Below are positions 43,044 through 51,635 of a DNA stretch of 64,000 nucleotides, in pieces. Origin of the DNA: an uncultured Bacteroidota bacterium (GTDB lineage: Bacteria; Bacteroidota; Bacteroidia; Bacteroidales; P3); contig CADALO010000001.1 in the NCBI GenBank assembly GCA_902788805.1, positions 1 to 64,000 on the forward strand, read 5' to 3'. The notes below the pieces were generated by a model. The model had not been told where the DNA came from, did not search any database, and worked only from the letters and a program-made list of their open reading frames with translations. How positions within the stretch are numbered: the stretch's first letter is position 1; each line of letters begins with the position of its first letter. The translations under genes were made by a program, and so were the position numbers.

Positions 43044-44963
43044 TTATTTCTTCACAATCTTGGTAACGCTGCCAGCGACGCGGATCAGGTAGATTCCGTT
43101 CTGCAATGTGCTGATGTCGATGGTGTTGTCGCCATTGCGGAGCGTCAAGGTCTTCACGGCGCGACCGCTCATATCAAATAATGTGGCGTCGATGTTCTCG
43201 AGGTTCTCAAGCGTGACGCAGATGCGGTCGGTGGCGGGATTGGGGTAGACGCTCATCTGGACTCCGTTTTCGGCCAGTTCGATGCGTTCGGTCTTCTGGT
43301 TGAGCACGGCGATACCGTCAAGGTCGAAACCGGCGCTGTAGGTGATGGTGGGGAAGGGGTCGTTGATGATGTGGCCGAAGGCATCGTAGGTGCCCAGCTC
43401 GGGGTCGATGCTGCCCACTACGTCGATGACGCGGACGTGGGTGATGTTGTTGATGTCGAGACCGGCGCTGTCGCGGAGTTCGTTAAGGTCGAACGGGGTG
43501 CCATAGCCTACGCGGTATTTGCCGGCAAGGTTGTTGATGTAGGTCGGGTCGACCGAGCTGGTAATCTGACGTGCGGTCTGTGTGAGCGAGGTGGCCGGGA
43601 AACGTACAAAACGCTCTCCGTCAGAGCTTACCTCGACAAAGGCGAGCTCGAGGAAGTAGTCGTTGAACGAGTTCTCGAACACTGCAAAGTCGTAGCCGTC
43701 GCCATTGGCAATGGGTTTCTCGAAGGTCAGTGTTGCACTGCCACCGTCGCCAAGGCTGACAACGTCCATAGTGCTGGTGGAAGCGGCTCCGACGGCTTCG
43801 TCAGCGGTGCCGTAGGTTACAACAGGGGCGCTGGGGTCGCTCAGGTTCTGCGAACCGAGGACGAGTGTGCATCCGGTGGCCCAGGCCTTGATGCGGTTGT
43901 CGTTGTAGGCGATGGCGGTGCAGCCGGTAGTTCCTACTACTCCGCAGAAGGGTCCCATAGCGGCAGGCTGGCTGACGGCATTGATGGCCATCGGGTAGAC
44001 GTAGGTGTACCACCAGTAGTGATATGTTTCGTCGTAGGTGCTGTCGACGATGACGCCGGCAGCGGGGTCGGCCCATTTCTCGAAGTCACCATTGGCAAGG
44101 GGTTGGTTCATACCCATATCCATAAAGCCGTTATTGGTGCTGCTCCAGTAGTTGCCCGGAGTGATGGCGAGGGTGCGGCTGCCGGCATTGAAGTTGATGT
44201 CGTTCAGGTAATATCCGTCCATAGTGTAGCTGAAGCGCGGGTCAGCGGCGGCTATTTCATCCATCATATCGTTGACGGTCTTGGTGCCGTCGAAGCGGTA
44301 GCCCCAAGCCAGAGCGGTGTCGGCCCAGTTGACGGCCATAACAACTTGGTTGGAGCCTTCACCAACCCAGTAAACGATGTCGCTGGCGGCAATGGTAGCC
44401 TCATCGGGAGTGGCAGGACCGTTAGGATCCTCGACATAGGTTAGCACATCAATGGAGGTAGGTGCCGAGAAACTACTGCCATCCCATTCAAACCACTCAA
44501 TGAAGTCGTTGTTGCTTACGGATTGAGCGTTGATGGCGCTTGCCATTGCACCATTCACTTCGTACATCCAGCCATAGCCGAGTCCTTCAATGTCCATATT
44601 GCCATCATCGTAAGTCATATCGTTAATGAAACTGTGACTGCCGCTGAAACTGATGTTGATGCGAGACTCGTAGGTGTTCAAGGTGTCCATAATGTCTGCT
44701 GCCGTTACGGTGCCGTTGAAACGGACACCCCATACAAATCCGTATTTTGTGATGATCTCATTGGCGTCCTCTTCAAACCAGGTGATTAAGACGACAACCC
44801 TGTTGCTGCCCTGGCCTACCCAGTAACGGACATTGTTCTGTGAGATAGGGGCAACGTTGTGAATCTGGGGTACTGGATTGTGGTTTTCTAATCCAGTTGT
44901 TTGGGCCATTGCTCCTAATGTGAGCATAAGTCCCAATGCAAATGTCAATACTTTTTTTACCAT
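43044..44963 (-). CDS. T9SS-secreted surface protein with tandem DUF4430-like modules, B12-riboswitch controlled
   Basis: 639 residues: signal peptide (MVKKVLTFALGLMLTLGAMAQ), two related modules that begin NVRYWVGQGSNRVVVLITW (about residue 45) and DIVYWVGEGSNQVVMAVNW (about 190) and contain GYGWMYEVNG or AWGYRFDG (DUF4430/transcobalamin-C-like), then a beta-sandwich with YDFAVFENSFNDYFLELAFVEVSSDG, and a type IX sorting domain (MSVYPNPATDRICVTLEN to the terminal VTKIVKK). The cobalamin riboswitch upstream (45121-45288) and the transcobalamin-like modules suggest a surface protein that captures B12 or related corrinoids, comparable in role to BtuG or BtuH. That role is inferred. No btuB-like transporter gene is in the window. 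Confidence 0.75.
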   Translation of the reverse strand: MVKKVLTFALGLMLTLGAMAQTTGLENHNPVPQIHNVAPISQNNVRYWVGQGSNRVVVLITWFEEDANEIITKYGFVWGVRFNGTVTAADIMDTLNTYESRINISFSGSHSFINDMTYDDGNMDIEGLGYGWMYEVNGAMASAINAQSVSNNDFIEWFEWDGSSFSAPTSIDVLTYVEDPNGPATPDEATIAASDIVYWVGEGSNQVVMAVNWADTALAWGYRFDGTKTVNDMMDEIAAADPRFSYTMDGYYLNDINFNAGSRTLAITPGNYWSSTNNGFMDMGMNQPLANGDFEKWADPAAGVIVDSTYDETYHYWWYTYVYPMAINAVSQPAAMGPFCGVVGTTGCTAIAYNDNRIKAWATGCTLVLGSQNLSDPSAPVVTYGTADEAVGAASTSTMDVVSLGDGGSATLTFEKPIANGDGYDFAVFENSFNDYFLELAFVEVSSDGERFVRFPATSLTQTARQITSSVDPTYINNLAGKYRVGYGTPFDLNELRDSAGLDINNITHVRVIDVVGSIDPELGTYDAFGHIINDPFPTITYSAGFDLDGIAVLNQKTERIELAENGVQMSVYPNPATDRICVTLENLENIDATLFDMSGRAVKTLTLRNGDNTIDISTLQNGIYLIRVAGSVTKIVKK

Positions 44964-45120
44964 ATTCGATACTGTTTAAAAGTTAATAATTTCCGTTTAC
45001 AGTATCGGCATACACAATTGAGGAAAAAGGGAGGGGAAACTGATGCGAATTGCCTTGTCGATGTATACTGCCACATCTGTTTCTCGGGCACTTTTTCCTC
45101 GAAAGTGAGCCGATATTTTC

Positions 45121-45288
45121 AGATTTGGCAGGTCTTCTGACTTGTTCTTTGCCTCTCAGCCTTCCCACATATCTATGGCGATATGCAGTGGCTATATGTT
45201 TGATTGGCAATACATTGAACTAACAGCAGCGGGACTGTTCAGGACTTGCACCTGATTCCCTTTTAACGCCTTTTCGGGCGACCAAATC
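45121..45288 (-). promoter_or_regulatory. Cobalamin riboswitch upstream of the T9SS surface protein
   Basis: Minus strand: ATTTGG (45282-45287) starts P1; then GGGAATCAGGTGCAAGTCC, GAACAGTCCCGCTGCTGT (core), and the B12 box GTCAGAAGACCTGCC (about 45127-45141), closed by CCAAAT (45123-45128). This is a textbook cobalamin aptamer. The promoter is TAATTTTG at 45294-45301. The gene starts 158 bases further on at 44963. Confidence 0.93.
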
Positions 45289-45293
45289 GGGTG

Positions 45294-45323
45294 CAAAATT
45301 ACAACTTTTTTATGAATTGCAAT
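45294..45323 (-). promoter_or_regulatory. Promoter of the riboswitch-controlled transcript
   Basis: TAATTTTG (45294-45301) with ATTG (45320-45323) 18 bases upstream on the minus strand. Transcription would start at the 5' end of the riboswitch. Confidence 0.5.
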
Positions 45324-45366
45324 TAATTCTTCAAAAAAAGATTTTGTTGAAGGATGAATCCGTCTT

Positions 45367-45936
45367 TTAGAGAAAGAGGCGGTCTAAAAGAAAGTATCCG
45401 ACAGCGGGAATGGGAGTCAGACTGATGCTTAAGCCGAAAGTGAAGACGGGCTTGTTGTAGAAGTGGGTCATTCCTAACGAAAAACTCGTCCAGGCAAATC
45501 TGCTCCTTCTTACTTTTGCACCGGGAGCAATGCGCAATCCGGCATCCAGTCCGGGATATTTTACCAAACGATTGTTGCTGTTTAGTCCTAATCCGCAGGA
45601 CAGTCCGCTATACACTTGAAAGTCAATTTTGCTGCTGATGTCCGAGACTCTGTATACAGCGCCACCTGTAACACCGACATAGTTCTTGTATTTTCCGTCA
45701 ATGTACGCCAATCCTCCATACCATCCCCATCGGTCTGACAGGTTCGAGTACTGGATGCCGATGCCGACATCAATGTTGAATTGTGTTGGATAATCGTCTT
45801 GTTCGACGACCGGGCCAAAGATAAATTTTGCTTCTGCAAAGTGCTTTGAAAAACGCGGAACGTCTGTGGCAAGAGTGTCTTGCGCGGCTGCATTGATAGT
45901 GATAAGCATAACCGCAAGGAATAATGTTCTTTTCAT
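45367..45936 (-). CDS. Hypothetical outer-membrane beta-barrel protein
   Basis: 189 residues with the signal peptide MKRTLFLAVMLITINAAAQ. The remainder alternates glycine/aromatic strands (FNIDVGIGIQYSNLSDRWGWYGGLAYIDG, FTFGLSISLTPIP), consistent with a small eight-stranded barrel. I recognise no family. It lies 30 bases after the sensory hydrogenase gene on the same strand and could be its last operon gene, or separate. Confidence 0.65.
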   Translation of the reverse strand: MKRTLFLAVMLITINAAAQDTLATDVPRFSKHFAEAKFIFGPVVEQDDYPTQFNIDVGIGIQYSNLSDRWGWYGGLAYIDGKYKNYVGVTGGAVYRVSDISSKIDFQVYSGLSCGLGLNSNNRLVKYPGLDAGLRIAPGAKVRRSRFAWTSFSLGMTHFYNKPVFTFGLSISLTPIPAVGYFLLDRLFL

Positions 45937-45966
45937 AAGTATATAGGTTTTTAAATGCGATAAAAG

Positions 45967-47319
45967 CTATTCTTCTTTCATCCTGTCGTCGCCCCATACG
46001 GCGTTCATAGCGGCGAGGCATTCCTGGCGCGTGATGTCGTCCTTGCGCTCCAGATGGCGCTGATAGAAGATGCAGCGCGACAGGCCTATGCGGTTTATTA
46101 CCACGTCGCCGGCAAAGCTCTCGCACGTCGGCGCTCCGCACAGTCCGCAGTCGATCTGCGGCAGCCGTGCCTTGAGTCTGTTGATGCGCTCCATTTTCTC
46201 GAAAGCCTTGCTGCGGTCCTTGTCGAGGACAAACATCGAGCGGGGCTGCGGTGCCTCCACGCGACTGTTGTCGATAAGGTAGTCCTTCAGCTTGTCCATC
46301 TCGCGTTCGCGCGGCACCTCGCCGTTGCGTTCACGCTCGGCGGCCTTGCGTGCACGAGCATACATACGGGCGCTGCTTAGGAAGCGGTTCTCGTAGCTCA
46401 GCAGTGCGCCGGCACAACTCTGGTCGCAGGCACGCAGCTCGAGGAACTCGACATCCTCGACCTCGTCGTTCTCCAGCTTGTCGAGGAAGTCCATCACGTT
46501 CTTCAGGCCGTCTATAGCATAGCTTTTCTTGGCCAGACAGATGCGGCGCTCGCCGTTGTTGAGGGTGCTGAGTATGGCGTCGCTCGAAAGGTTGATGGTG
46601 CGGCTCTGCTTGGGAATGTAGTTCTTGCCCTGCTCCTTGATTTTGCGATAGGTGCGGTTGAAGAGCGAGTCCATATTGATCACGCCGTCAATGATAGAGC
46701 GCTTTTCGCCCACAGGAGCCTTGACAGCGGCAATCTTGGCGGCGCAGGGGGTGACATAGAACAGACCTATCTCCTCGCGCGGGATGCCACGGTTCTGCAG
46801 CTCTTGCAGGCAATAGATGGCCGAAATGTCGAGAGGGGCCTTGATGGGAAATATATTCTCTACAAGAGAGGGATATTTAATCTGTATAAGTCGGACGATG
46901 GCGGGGCAGAAGCTCGAAATCAGCGGGCGGATATCGGGGTTCTCGCGGGCGTAGCGCTCCTTGGCTTCGGCAAAGATATTGGCCGCCGACTCCACCTCGA
47001 AGACGTGGCGGAAGCCCAGGTCCTCAAGGGCATTGTATATTCGCGACACACGTATCTCCTCAGGAAACTGACCCAGAAAGACGGCGGGAATGAGGGCCAC
47101 CGAGTGCGGAAACTGGTGCACCATCTCGAAGTCGTCCTGGTTGATGTAAATGGCTTTGACGGGGCAGGCCTCGTGGCACTTGCCGCAGTCAATGCAGCGG
47201 TGCTCCTGTATGTAGGCTTTGCCGCCGGTGATGCGAATGGCCTCGGTGGGGCAGGCCTTCATACAGCGCATACAGCCGATGCACTTGCTTTCGTTGATCT
47301 TGAGGGCGTGTACGAACAT
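45967..47319 (-). CDS. [FeFe]-hydrogenase-like iron-sulfur protein, sensory type (group C/D-like)
   Basis: 450 residues. Two N-terminal [4Fe-4S] motifs (CIGCMRCMKACPTEAI, CIDCGKCHEACPVKAI), then a hydrogenase large-subunit domain whose H-cluster signatures are altered: SSFCPAIV in place of TSCCPxW, TPCAAKIAAV in place of MPCxxKxxE, and ACDQSCAGALL in place of xCxxGCxxGxG. A C-terminal Fe-S domain follows (CGLCGAPTCESFAGD, with a later Cys). The absence of the bifurcating partners and the presence upstream of an anti-sigma-type ATPase and a DRTGG protein match the regulatory hydrogenase-like proteins found with HydABC systems. It probably senses H2 or redox state rather than producing H2. Confidence 0.85.
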   Translation of the reverse strand: MFVHALKINESKCIGCMRCMKACPTEAIRITGGKAYIQEHRCIDCGKCHEACPVKAIYINQDDFEMVHQFPHSVALIPAVFLGQFPEEIRVSRIYNALEDLGFRHVFEVESAANIFAEAKERYARENPDIRPLISSFCPAIVRLIQIKYPSLVENIFPIKAPLDISAIYCLQELQNRGIPREEIGLFYVTPCAAKIAAVKAPVGEKRSIIDGVINMDSLFNRTYRKIKEQGKNYIPKQSRTINLSSDAILSTLNNGERRICLAKKSYAIDGLKNVMDFLDKLENDEVEDVEFLELRACDQSCAGALLSYENRFLSSARMYARARKAAERERNGEVPREREMDKLKDYLIDNSRVEAPQPRSMFVLDKDRSKAFEKMERINRLKARLPQIDCGLCGAPTCESFAGDVVINRIGLSRCIFYQRHLERKDDITRQECLAAMNAVWGDDRMKEE

Positions 47320-47324
47320 TGGAT

Positions 47325-47570
47325 TGAGGGTTGGAGGGGTTAAAGGGATTAAAGGGTTGAAAGGGTATAAAAGGTTGAAAGGGTTTAAAGGGTTGAAAAG
47401 GTTTTAGGGGTATATGGTTTTAGAGTTTTAGGGTTGAAGGGTTAAAGGGTTTTAGGGTAAATGTGGTGCTGCCCTTTTAAACCGTTTAAGCGACCGCGGG
47501 GAGCGAACCTTTTTAACCTTTTGACCCTTTTAAGCGACCGTAGGGAGCGAACTATTGGAACTTTTATTCT
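47325..47570. repeat. Degenerate GGGTTAAAGGG array with TTTAAGCGACCG repeat
   Basis: About fifteen units of GGGTTNAAAGG, then CCTTTTAACC units and two copies of TTTAAGCGACCG(C/T)(G/A)GGGAGCGAAC. It separates the ATPase gene from the sensory hydrogenase gene and could fold back on itself. Confidence 0.6.
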
Positions 47571-47981
47571 TTAAAAGTTGACTTCCATCTCTACTGTGGT
47601 GCCAACGCCTACCTCGCTGGTTACGTTGAGCTTGTCGACGTTCTTCTGCATATTTGGCAGACCCATACCGGCACCGAAGCCCATATCGCGTACCTCGGGG
47701 CGGGCGGTGGAGTAGCCCTCCTGCATTGCCAGCGCAATGTCGGGTATGCCGGGGCCTTTGTCGGCCACAACCATCTTGATCTTGTCCGACTCAATGTCGA
47801 CCAGCACCTTGCCGCCGTAGGCGTGGGCAATGGCGTTGACCTCGGCCTCGTAGAGGGCCACGACGACACGCTTCACGATGCCCGGCTCCACATTGAGCTG
47901 CTTGAGGGTCTTCTTGACTGAACTGGAGGCTTTTCCGGCGTTGACGAAATCGCCTTCTACAACTGTATATTCTTGATGCAT
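47571..47981 (-). CDS. Anti-sigma-factor-type ATP-binding protein (HATPase_c, RsbW-like)
   Basis: 136 residues from the ATG at 47981; the frame upstream is noise. It is a single HATPase domain: N-box LYEAEVNAIAHAYGG, G1 VADKGPGIPD, G2 GFGAGMGLPNM and GTTVEMEV at the end. RsbW/SpoIIAB-type proteins bind ATP and act as serine kinases or anti-sigma factors. Such genes are commonly linked with HydABC regulators and DRTGG proteins, as here. It lies 83 bases downstream of the DRTGG gene; the repeat array lies between it and the sensory hydrogenase. Confidence 0.88.
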   Translation of the reverse strand: MHQEYTVVEGDFVNAGKASSSVKKTLKQLNVEPGIVKRVVVALYEAEVNAIAHAYGGKVLVDIESDKIKMVVADKGPGIPDIALAMQEGYSTARPEVRDMGFGAGMGLPNMQKNVDKLNVTSEVGVGTTVEMEVNF

Positions 47982-48064
47982 AATGTTAATTTTGAATTTA
48001 GAATTTTGAATTTGGAAGATTAGCCTGCAGAAGCAATTCGAATTTCGCAATTCATAATTCGGAA

Positions 48065-48406
48065 TTAATAAAGGGGTTTGATGCCGGCGTCGTAGAGCAA
48101 GCCGCAGGCCTTGAACATAGAGTAGGGGCAACTCAGGATGACCATATCGTCGTCCTCGGCGAGCTCAATCATATCGTCGGTGACTTTCTTGTTGCGCACC
48201 ACAACGATGATGTCGAGCGACGCCATATCGCACGTGCGGATGGTCTGGATGTTGCACAGGCCGGTGACGAGCATCGGCGTGTCCTTCAGCGTCAGCACAT
48301 CGCTCATCAAATCGGAGGCGAAGGCGTGCTCCACCTCTTCGTCGAGCCGGCTTTCACCGATGCAGACTGTGGCATTGAGCAGTTTTGCTATTTCTCGGAG
48401 TGTCAT
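48065..48406 (-). CDS. DRTGG domain protein
   Basis: 113 residues. The sequence TLREIAKLLNATVCIGESRLDEEVEHAFASDLMSDVL fits the DRTGG-domain family, including the segment for the nucleotide- or ligand-binding pocket (PMLVTGLCNIQTIRTCDMASLDIIVVVR). It is found beside hydrogenase operons in anaerobes; the ligand is unknown. It is the first gene of the sensory hydrogenase cluster. Confidence 0.85.
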   Translation of the reverse strand: MTLREIAKLLNATVCIGESRLDEEVEHAFASDLMSDVLTLKDTPMLVTGLCNIQTIRTCDMASLDIIVVVRNKKVTDDMIELAEDDDMVILSCPYSMFKACGLLYDAGIKPLY

Positions 48407-48605
48407 TTTATAGTTGTTTTTTATGGATTTTAATATGAAAATGAAAATGCAAATTTACACACTTTTTCGGAATTGGCAATGCTTTTTTGCGTTTTTAACG
48501 TTTTTCTTCTCCTAACAGGCTTGAATACAGGCGAATATCGCTGTATCTTGGCGACGGGCCGTCGTCGGGTCTTCCTCGCTCCTGCAAGGGACCAACACCG
48601 TTTGA

Positions 48606-48692
48606 TGTCCGCTTGTTGTCCGCTTGATGTCCGCTTGTTGTCCGCTTTTAAAGCGGACAACAAGCGGACATCAAGCGGACAACAAGCGGACA
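48606..48692. repeat. Perfect 43-bp palindrome built of TGTCCGCTTG units
   Basis: 48606-48648 and 48650-48692 are exact reverse complements with one base between. Each arm is four near-identical 11-base units of TGTCCGCTTG(T/A). It lies in the divergent gap between the DRTGG gene and the LD-carboxypeptidase gene. There is no T tract; it might be a regulator-binding array, a cruciform or an element hot spot. Confidence 0.8.
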
Positions 48693-48747
48693 ATCTGGTG
48701 TAGGGTAGAGGCATACAATTTTCAGAGTGTTTCCGCGTTATGTGGGT

Positions 48748-49677
48748 ATGAAAACGATTGAGAAGATGCTGTTGAAAGCGGGCGATTTGGTGGCGCTGGC
48801 AGCCACGGCACGCAAGGTTTCGCCCGGCGAGGTCGAGGCTTCGGTGCGCCTGTTGGAGTCGTGGGGGCTGCGCGTGGCGGTGCCAGAGGGCCTGTTCGAG
48901 GCCGACAACCAGATGGCCGGAAGCGACGCACGCCGCGCCGAGCGGTTCCAAAAGCTTGTCGACGACCGCGAGGTGCGGGCAATAATCTGTGCTCGTGGTG
49001 GCTATGGCACGGTCAGGATGATCGACCGGGTTGACTTCACGCCGTTGGCAAGGTGCCCTAAATGGGTTGTGGGCTATAGCGACGTTACGGTGCTGCACAG
49101 CCATATCGGGCGTCACTGCGGCATCCCTACGCTGCACGCCACTATGCCTCTCAACGTCCCTGCCGACGCTTGCCGCACGGCCTACCCCGCCACCGAGAGC
49201 CTGAGGCAGGTGCTGTTCGAGGGCAAGGTGCACTATGAGTTTGTCAATGAGGATGTTGCTGCCAACCGTCAGGGGTGCTGCACAGCTCCGGTTGTGGGTG
49301 GCAATCTGTCGGTGCTCTACAGTCTTCTCGGCTCGGCCTCGGACATCGACACCGAAGGCCGCATCTTGTTGCTGGAGGACCTTGACGAGTATCTATACCA
49401 CATAGACCGTATGATGATGGCGCTGCGGCGGGCCGGCAAGCTGCAAGGGCTGCGCGGACTGCTGGTGGGCGCTATGAGCGATATGCACGACAACGCCGTG
49501 CCCTTTGGCCGCACGGCCGAGGAAATTGTGCGCGACGCAGTGGCCGACTATGGTTATCCGGTGGCTTTCAATTGTCTGTTTGGACACATTGGCACCGAAA
49601 ACAGGGCTCTTCCGCTGGGTGTGGAAACGAAGGTGCGTGTCGCTTCCGACAGCGTTGCTATTGACGTCGGTATTTGA
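48748..49677 (+). CDS. ldcA: LD-carboxypeptidase (peptidase family S66)
   Basis: 309 residues from the ATG at 48748; a GTG start at 48727 is open. The S66 motifs are present: ARGGYGTVRMIDRVDF, the nucleophile serine in VGYSDVTVLHSHIG, VGGNLSVLYSLLGS, LLLEDLDEYLYHIDRM (catalytic Glu region) and FGHIGTENRALPLG (catalytic His). It removes the terminal D-Ala of murein tetrapeptides in cytoplasmic peptidoglycan recycling. The palindrome at 48606-48692 lies in the gap upstream. Confidence 0.92.
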   Translation: MKTIEKMLLKAGDLVALAATARKVSPGEVEASVRLLESWGLRVAVPEGLFEADNQMAGSDARRAERFQKLVDDREVRAIICARGGYGTVRMIDRVDFTPLARCPKWVVGYSDVTVLHSHIGRHCGIPTLHATMPLNVPADACRTAYPATESLRQVLFEGKVHYEFVNEDVAANRQGCCTAPVVGGNLSVLYSLLGSASDIDTEGRILLLEDLDEYLYHIDRMMMALRRAGKLQGLRGLLVGAMSDMHDNAVPFGRTAEEIVRDAVADYGYPVAFNCLFGHIGTENRALPLGVETKVRVASDSVAIDVGI

Positions 49678-49731
49678 TTCTTAGAGGAAACATAGTTGCA
49701 AGACGGAGACAGGCTTGCCTGTCGCGACAGG

Positions 49732-50343
49732 TCATTCCGTGTCTTTCTCTTTCTTCCGGTTATTGTCGCTGCCTGTAGCCTTGACTTTCTTTGTGAATGG
49801 AGCATCTAGCCACCAGGGTCTCCAACCGGCAAGTTTGCCGGGGTTATTAAAATAAGCTGCACCCTTGCTGTTGCCGCTGGCGTAACTTGCGGGTCCGATG
49901 CCCCAAAGTTCTGGATTGCCATTGAAATTCCACAATCGATAGTCGTCGGGGCTTGTTATCAGTCGTTCTCCAAGGCCGTGTTTTTTCTCTGCCACTACGA
50001 CGGGTGCAAGTGTGCGTGTCAGCAGAGAGTCGTGTACCAGAGCGATATTCAGAATGGCATCTTCCATAATGGACAGTTCTGCGCAGTAGAGCGTGGTGCC
50101 TTTTGAGATGACCGACATCGAGTATGTGCCTGCGGGCATCCAGCCGATGGTGTAGCGACCCTCCTCGTCGCAGAAGGCAATGGCTTTGACTTCGTTTTCC
50201 TGAAACAGCTGCACTTCGCAGATGGTTTCGGGTTCGTTGGTGACGGCATCGGTCACGATGCCTTCAACCCAGACGCTGTCGTCCTGCGCTGCTGACAGCA
50301 ACGGCAGAAAGAAAGCCCCAAGGATTAACACTAACTTTTTCAT
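49732..50343 (-). CDS. Carboxypeptidase-regulatory-like domain protein, hypothetical
   Basis: 203 residues. Signal peptide MKKLVLILGAFFLPLLSAAQ, then a carboxypeptidase-regulatory-like beta-sandwich at about 27-115 (VEGIVTDAVTNEPETICEV, FCDEEGRYTIGWMPAGTYSMSV). The rest (RLITSPDDYRLWNFNGNPELWG) has no family I know. The start codon overlaps the stop of the upstream 431-residue gene (ATGA, 50340-50343), so both are translated together. Confidence 0.75.
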   Translation of the reverse strand: MKKLVLILGAFFLPLLSAAQDDSVWVEGIVTDAVTNEPETICEVQLFQENEVKAIAFCDEEGRYTIGWMPAGTYSMSVISKGTTLYCAELSIMEDAILNIALVHDSLLTRTLAPVVVAEKKHGLGERLITSPDDYRLWNFNGNPELWGIGPASYASGNSKGAAYFNNPGKLAGWRPWWLDAPFTKKVKATGSDNNRKKEKDTE

Positions 50344-51635
50344 TGTTTGTTGAATTTTTTATTTAAAAGATTTAATGGCAAGTTGTCGATGGGTATATAG
50401 TTGTATTGTCCCCAGAAGTCGGAGCTGTAGTCGCTGCCGCCGAAGGCTCCGACGAGAGTCTGCGGCGTCACCGCAATGGGTTGTTCTTTTGTGTCCGGCT
50501 GAGTGAGCGAGAAATCGGTGATTACCCAGTCGCGGCATTGTTGCCAGCGCTGCACTTCGCCGTCGTGTCCGCGGTCTTTCGATTCGAGGCGGTAGGACTT
50601 GGCGTTGTAGTATCGCGTCAGAGTGTAGTGCCCCTCGCGCACATCGTAGTTCCACACCGATGAGTCGGCCTCGACATACATCGAGGTGAAGTAGACGTTG
50701 ACCCACGGGTCTTGCGGTGCTTTGTGGCGGACGGGCTGCTTTGTGGTGACGAGGCGCACAAGGGCGAGGTCGCTCTTGCGGATGGTGTATTCATAGCATA
50801 CGCGGTCCTTGGGCGTGCGGCAGGGACCGACGGAGCGTATGAAATAATAGTTTTCTCCGTCGGACGAGAACTCTTTCAGCGGCTCGAAACTGTGCTCTTT
50901 GAGCAATCGGACGGCGAGGGCGTAGCTGGCCTGCGGCGTGGCAACGGGGTCGAAGAAGAATTCGTCGTCGGCGTAGGCGAGCACCTGGTCGCATCCGCGC
51001 GACTTGATAATCTTGCTTTTGAGCAGTTGCCGGTCGTATACCAAAAGCCGGTGGCGTAGCAAGGTCTTGAAGTTGCTCTCCATCTCGCGTTGAGAGGGGT
51101 CGAGACTGTAGCCGCGCTTGTTGGCATATTGCGAATATGGGCAGCGGCGCACGTTCATCACGGCCTCGTCGAAAAGATACAGTTCGTCGTCGATGGAGCG
51201 CCAATCGCGATAAAAGAAAGTGGACCAGGCTGTATGCTGTTGGTAGTTGCTGCCGATGCGCTTCACGACGTCGCTCAGCAGATGGCGTGGCGAGCGGTAG
51301 CCTGCAACCACAACGGTTTTGAGTTCTATTGCCTGGCTCTTGAGGTGCACATTGCCGTTTTTCTGCAGTTGTGTCACGGCGGCCTTGAACCCTATGTAGC
51401 CCATCGAACGCACGATTATAGTGTCGTCCTGACAGTCGGCGGGCAGTTTCAACTCGTAGTCGCCGTTGTCGTTGCAAGAAACTCCGGTCGAAGTGCCCTG
51501 CAATTGCAGCGTGGCGTAAGGCACCCCCTTGCCCTTGGCTGTCACACGGCCGCGAAGGACAATCATATCCTGCGCCTGCATCGCTGCCGTCGTCAAGAGC
51601 ATCAATGCCAGAAAATAAAGTTTTTTGTGTTTCAT
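50340..51635 (-). CDS. Carboxypeptidase-regulatory-like domain outer-membrane protein
   Basis: 431 residues. Signal peptide MKHKKLYFLALMLLTTAAMQAQ, a carboxypeptidase-regulatory-like domain at about 25-110 (VLRGRVTAKGKGVPYATLQLQGTSTGVSCNDNGDYELKLP), then a mixed region with KRIGSNYQQHTAWSTFFYRDW, FYYTIRKSDLALVRLV-like and DYSSDFWGQYNYIPIDNLPL near the end. It resembles Bacteroidota outer-membrane or periplasmic proteins of unknown function. It overlaps the following gene by four bases. Its -7 box (TACTTTTG) is at 51706-51713 minus. Confidence 0.75.
   Translation of the reverse strand: MKHKKLYFLALMLLTTAAMQAQDMIVLRGRVTAKGKGVPYATLQLQGTSTGVSCNDNGDYELKLPADCQDDTIIVRSMGYIGFKAAVTQLQKNGNVHLKSQAIELKTVVVAGYRSPRHLLSDVVKRIGSNYQQHTAWSTFFYRDWRSIDDELYLFDEAVMNVRRCPYSQYANKRGYSLDPSQREMESNFKTLLRHRLLVYDRQLLKSKIIKSRGCDQVLAYADDEFFFDPVATPQASYALAVRLLKEHSFEPLKEFSSDGENYYFIRSVGPCRTPKDRVCYEYTIRKSDLALVRLVTTKQPVRHKAPQDPWVNVYFTSMYVEADSSVWNYDVREGHYTLTRYYNAKSYRLESKDRGHDGEVQRWQQCRDWVITDFSLTQPDTKEQPIAVTPQTLVGAFGGSDYSSDFWGQYNYIPIDNLPLNLLNKKFNKQ

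Noticed and set aside
48430..49233. 267-codon minus-strand frame opposite the LD-carboxypeptidase gene
   Set aside because: It runs through the 43-bp palindrome and is antisense to a clear enzyme gene; no domain is visible.
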